Assembly (NCBI GenBank): GCA_021812265.1
Contig: JAKAOI010000172.1
Location: 1 to 5,677 of the forward strand
Length of the DNA stretch: 5,677 nucleotides
Reading direction: 5' to 3'
Origin: Chloroflexota bacterium
GTDB taxonomy: Bacteria > Chloroflexota > Ktedonobacteria > Ktedonobacterales > JACDGC01
Both the position numbers and the translations under genes were made by a program. Below are positions 5,607 through 5,677 of this stretch, one piece after another (within the stretch, counting starts at the first letter, position 1; each line of letters begins with the position of its first letter). The notes below the pieces were generated by a model. The model did no database searches and had not been told where the DNA came from. It saw only the letters and a program-made list of their open reading frames with translations.

Positions 5607-5621
5607 GTAGTATATACTGCA
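5606..5621. promoter_or_regulatory. Operator-like palindrome around AGTATATACT
   Basis: The perfect 10-bp palindrome AGTATATACT (5609-5618) extends to TGTAGTATATACTGCA with one mismatched pair. Its core GTATATAC fits the general GntR-family pattern GT-M-TA-K-AC. It sits immediately downstream of a TATAAT -10 box, where a repressor would block transcription. The regulator is not in the window; the gene just beyond the edge is a natural candidate. Confidence 0.4.
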
Positions 5622-5649
5622 CAAAAACACCAAATATTTTTGTATATAA

Positions 5650-5677
5650 TCGATGTATCATCGAAAGGAGATCGGAA
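5650..5677 (+). promoter_or_regulatory. Hairpin and ribosome binding site of a gene starting just outside the window
   Basis: AAAGGAG (5664-5670) is a strong Shine-Dalgarno site. The window ends 7 nt after it, so a start codon is expected at or just after the right edge. TCGATG-TAT-CATCGA (5650-5664) is a perfect 6-bp inverted repeat whose last base is the first base of this site. It could limit ribosome access if transcribed. The gene itself is not visible. Confidence 0.6.

Overview
The window holds six protein-coding genes in an ordinary-looking bacterial chromosome segment. Moderate G+C coding DNA is separated by very AT-rich intergenic stretches, and there are good Shine-Dalgarno sites (TAGGAG, AGGAG, GGAG, AAAGGAG). 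A soluble-redox/metal gene set beside a 4HB-type chemoreceptor would fit an anaerobic or facultative member of the Bacillota (possibly Negativicutes) or a neighbouring phylum. This placement is an inference from style, not from any marker gene. I see no tRNA, rRNA, CRISPR array, insertion sequence or phage gene.

Layout. Positions 11-337 (+) encode a DUF59/MIP18-type (PaaD/SufT-like) iron-sulfur assembly factor. It converges on a minus-strand group that reads from 2644 down to 422: a DUF2249 protein (2378-2644), a 12-helix membrane protein resembling cytochrome oxidase subunit I (1031-2359), and a stand-alone ChrB-type 'chromate resistance' domain protein (422-886). The first two are 18 nt apart and surely co-transcribed. 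The third follows after 144 nt and may be in the same transcript. Divergent from this group is a Crp/Fnr-family regulator (2784-3485, +). A 355-nt AT-rich gap follows, and then a methyl-accepting chemotaxis protein (3841-5517, +) with its own terminator. The window ends at the ribosome binding site of a further plus-strand gene.

How it may work together. DUF59, DUF2249, oxidase-subunit-I-like and non-Fe-S Crp/Fnr proteins are recurrent neighbours in denitrification, nitric-oxide and redox-stress loci. The most economical reading is a small redox or nitrosative-stress module controlled by the divergent Crp/Fnr protein. That regulator has CRP-like DNA-contact residues (R184, E185, G188, R189), and a near-perfect CRP-type palindrome (TGTGA-N6-TCGCA) lies just upstream of its start codon. 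A second, FNR-like perfect repeat (TTGAA-N4-TTCAA) lies 31 bp upstream of a TATGAT -10 element. The oxidase-like protein lacks the usual copper-site histidine motif, so it is unlikely to be a normal terminal oxidase.

Non-coding signals worth attention are the two different operator-like palindromes in the divergent promoter, a perfect 13-bp AT inverted repeat after the regulator gene, a sigma-28-like promoter and a potentially structured leader before the chemoreceptor, and an AGTATATACT operator-like palindrome before the gene that starts beyond the right edge.
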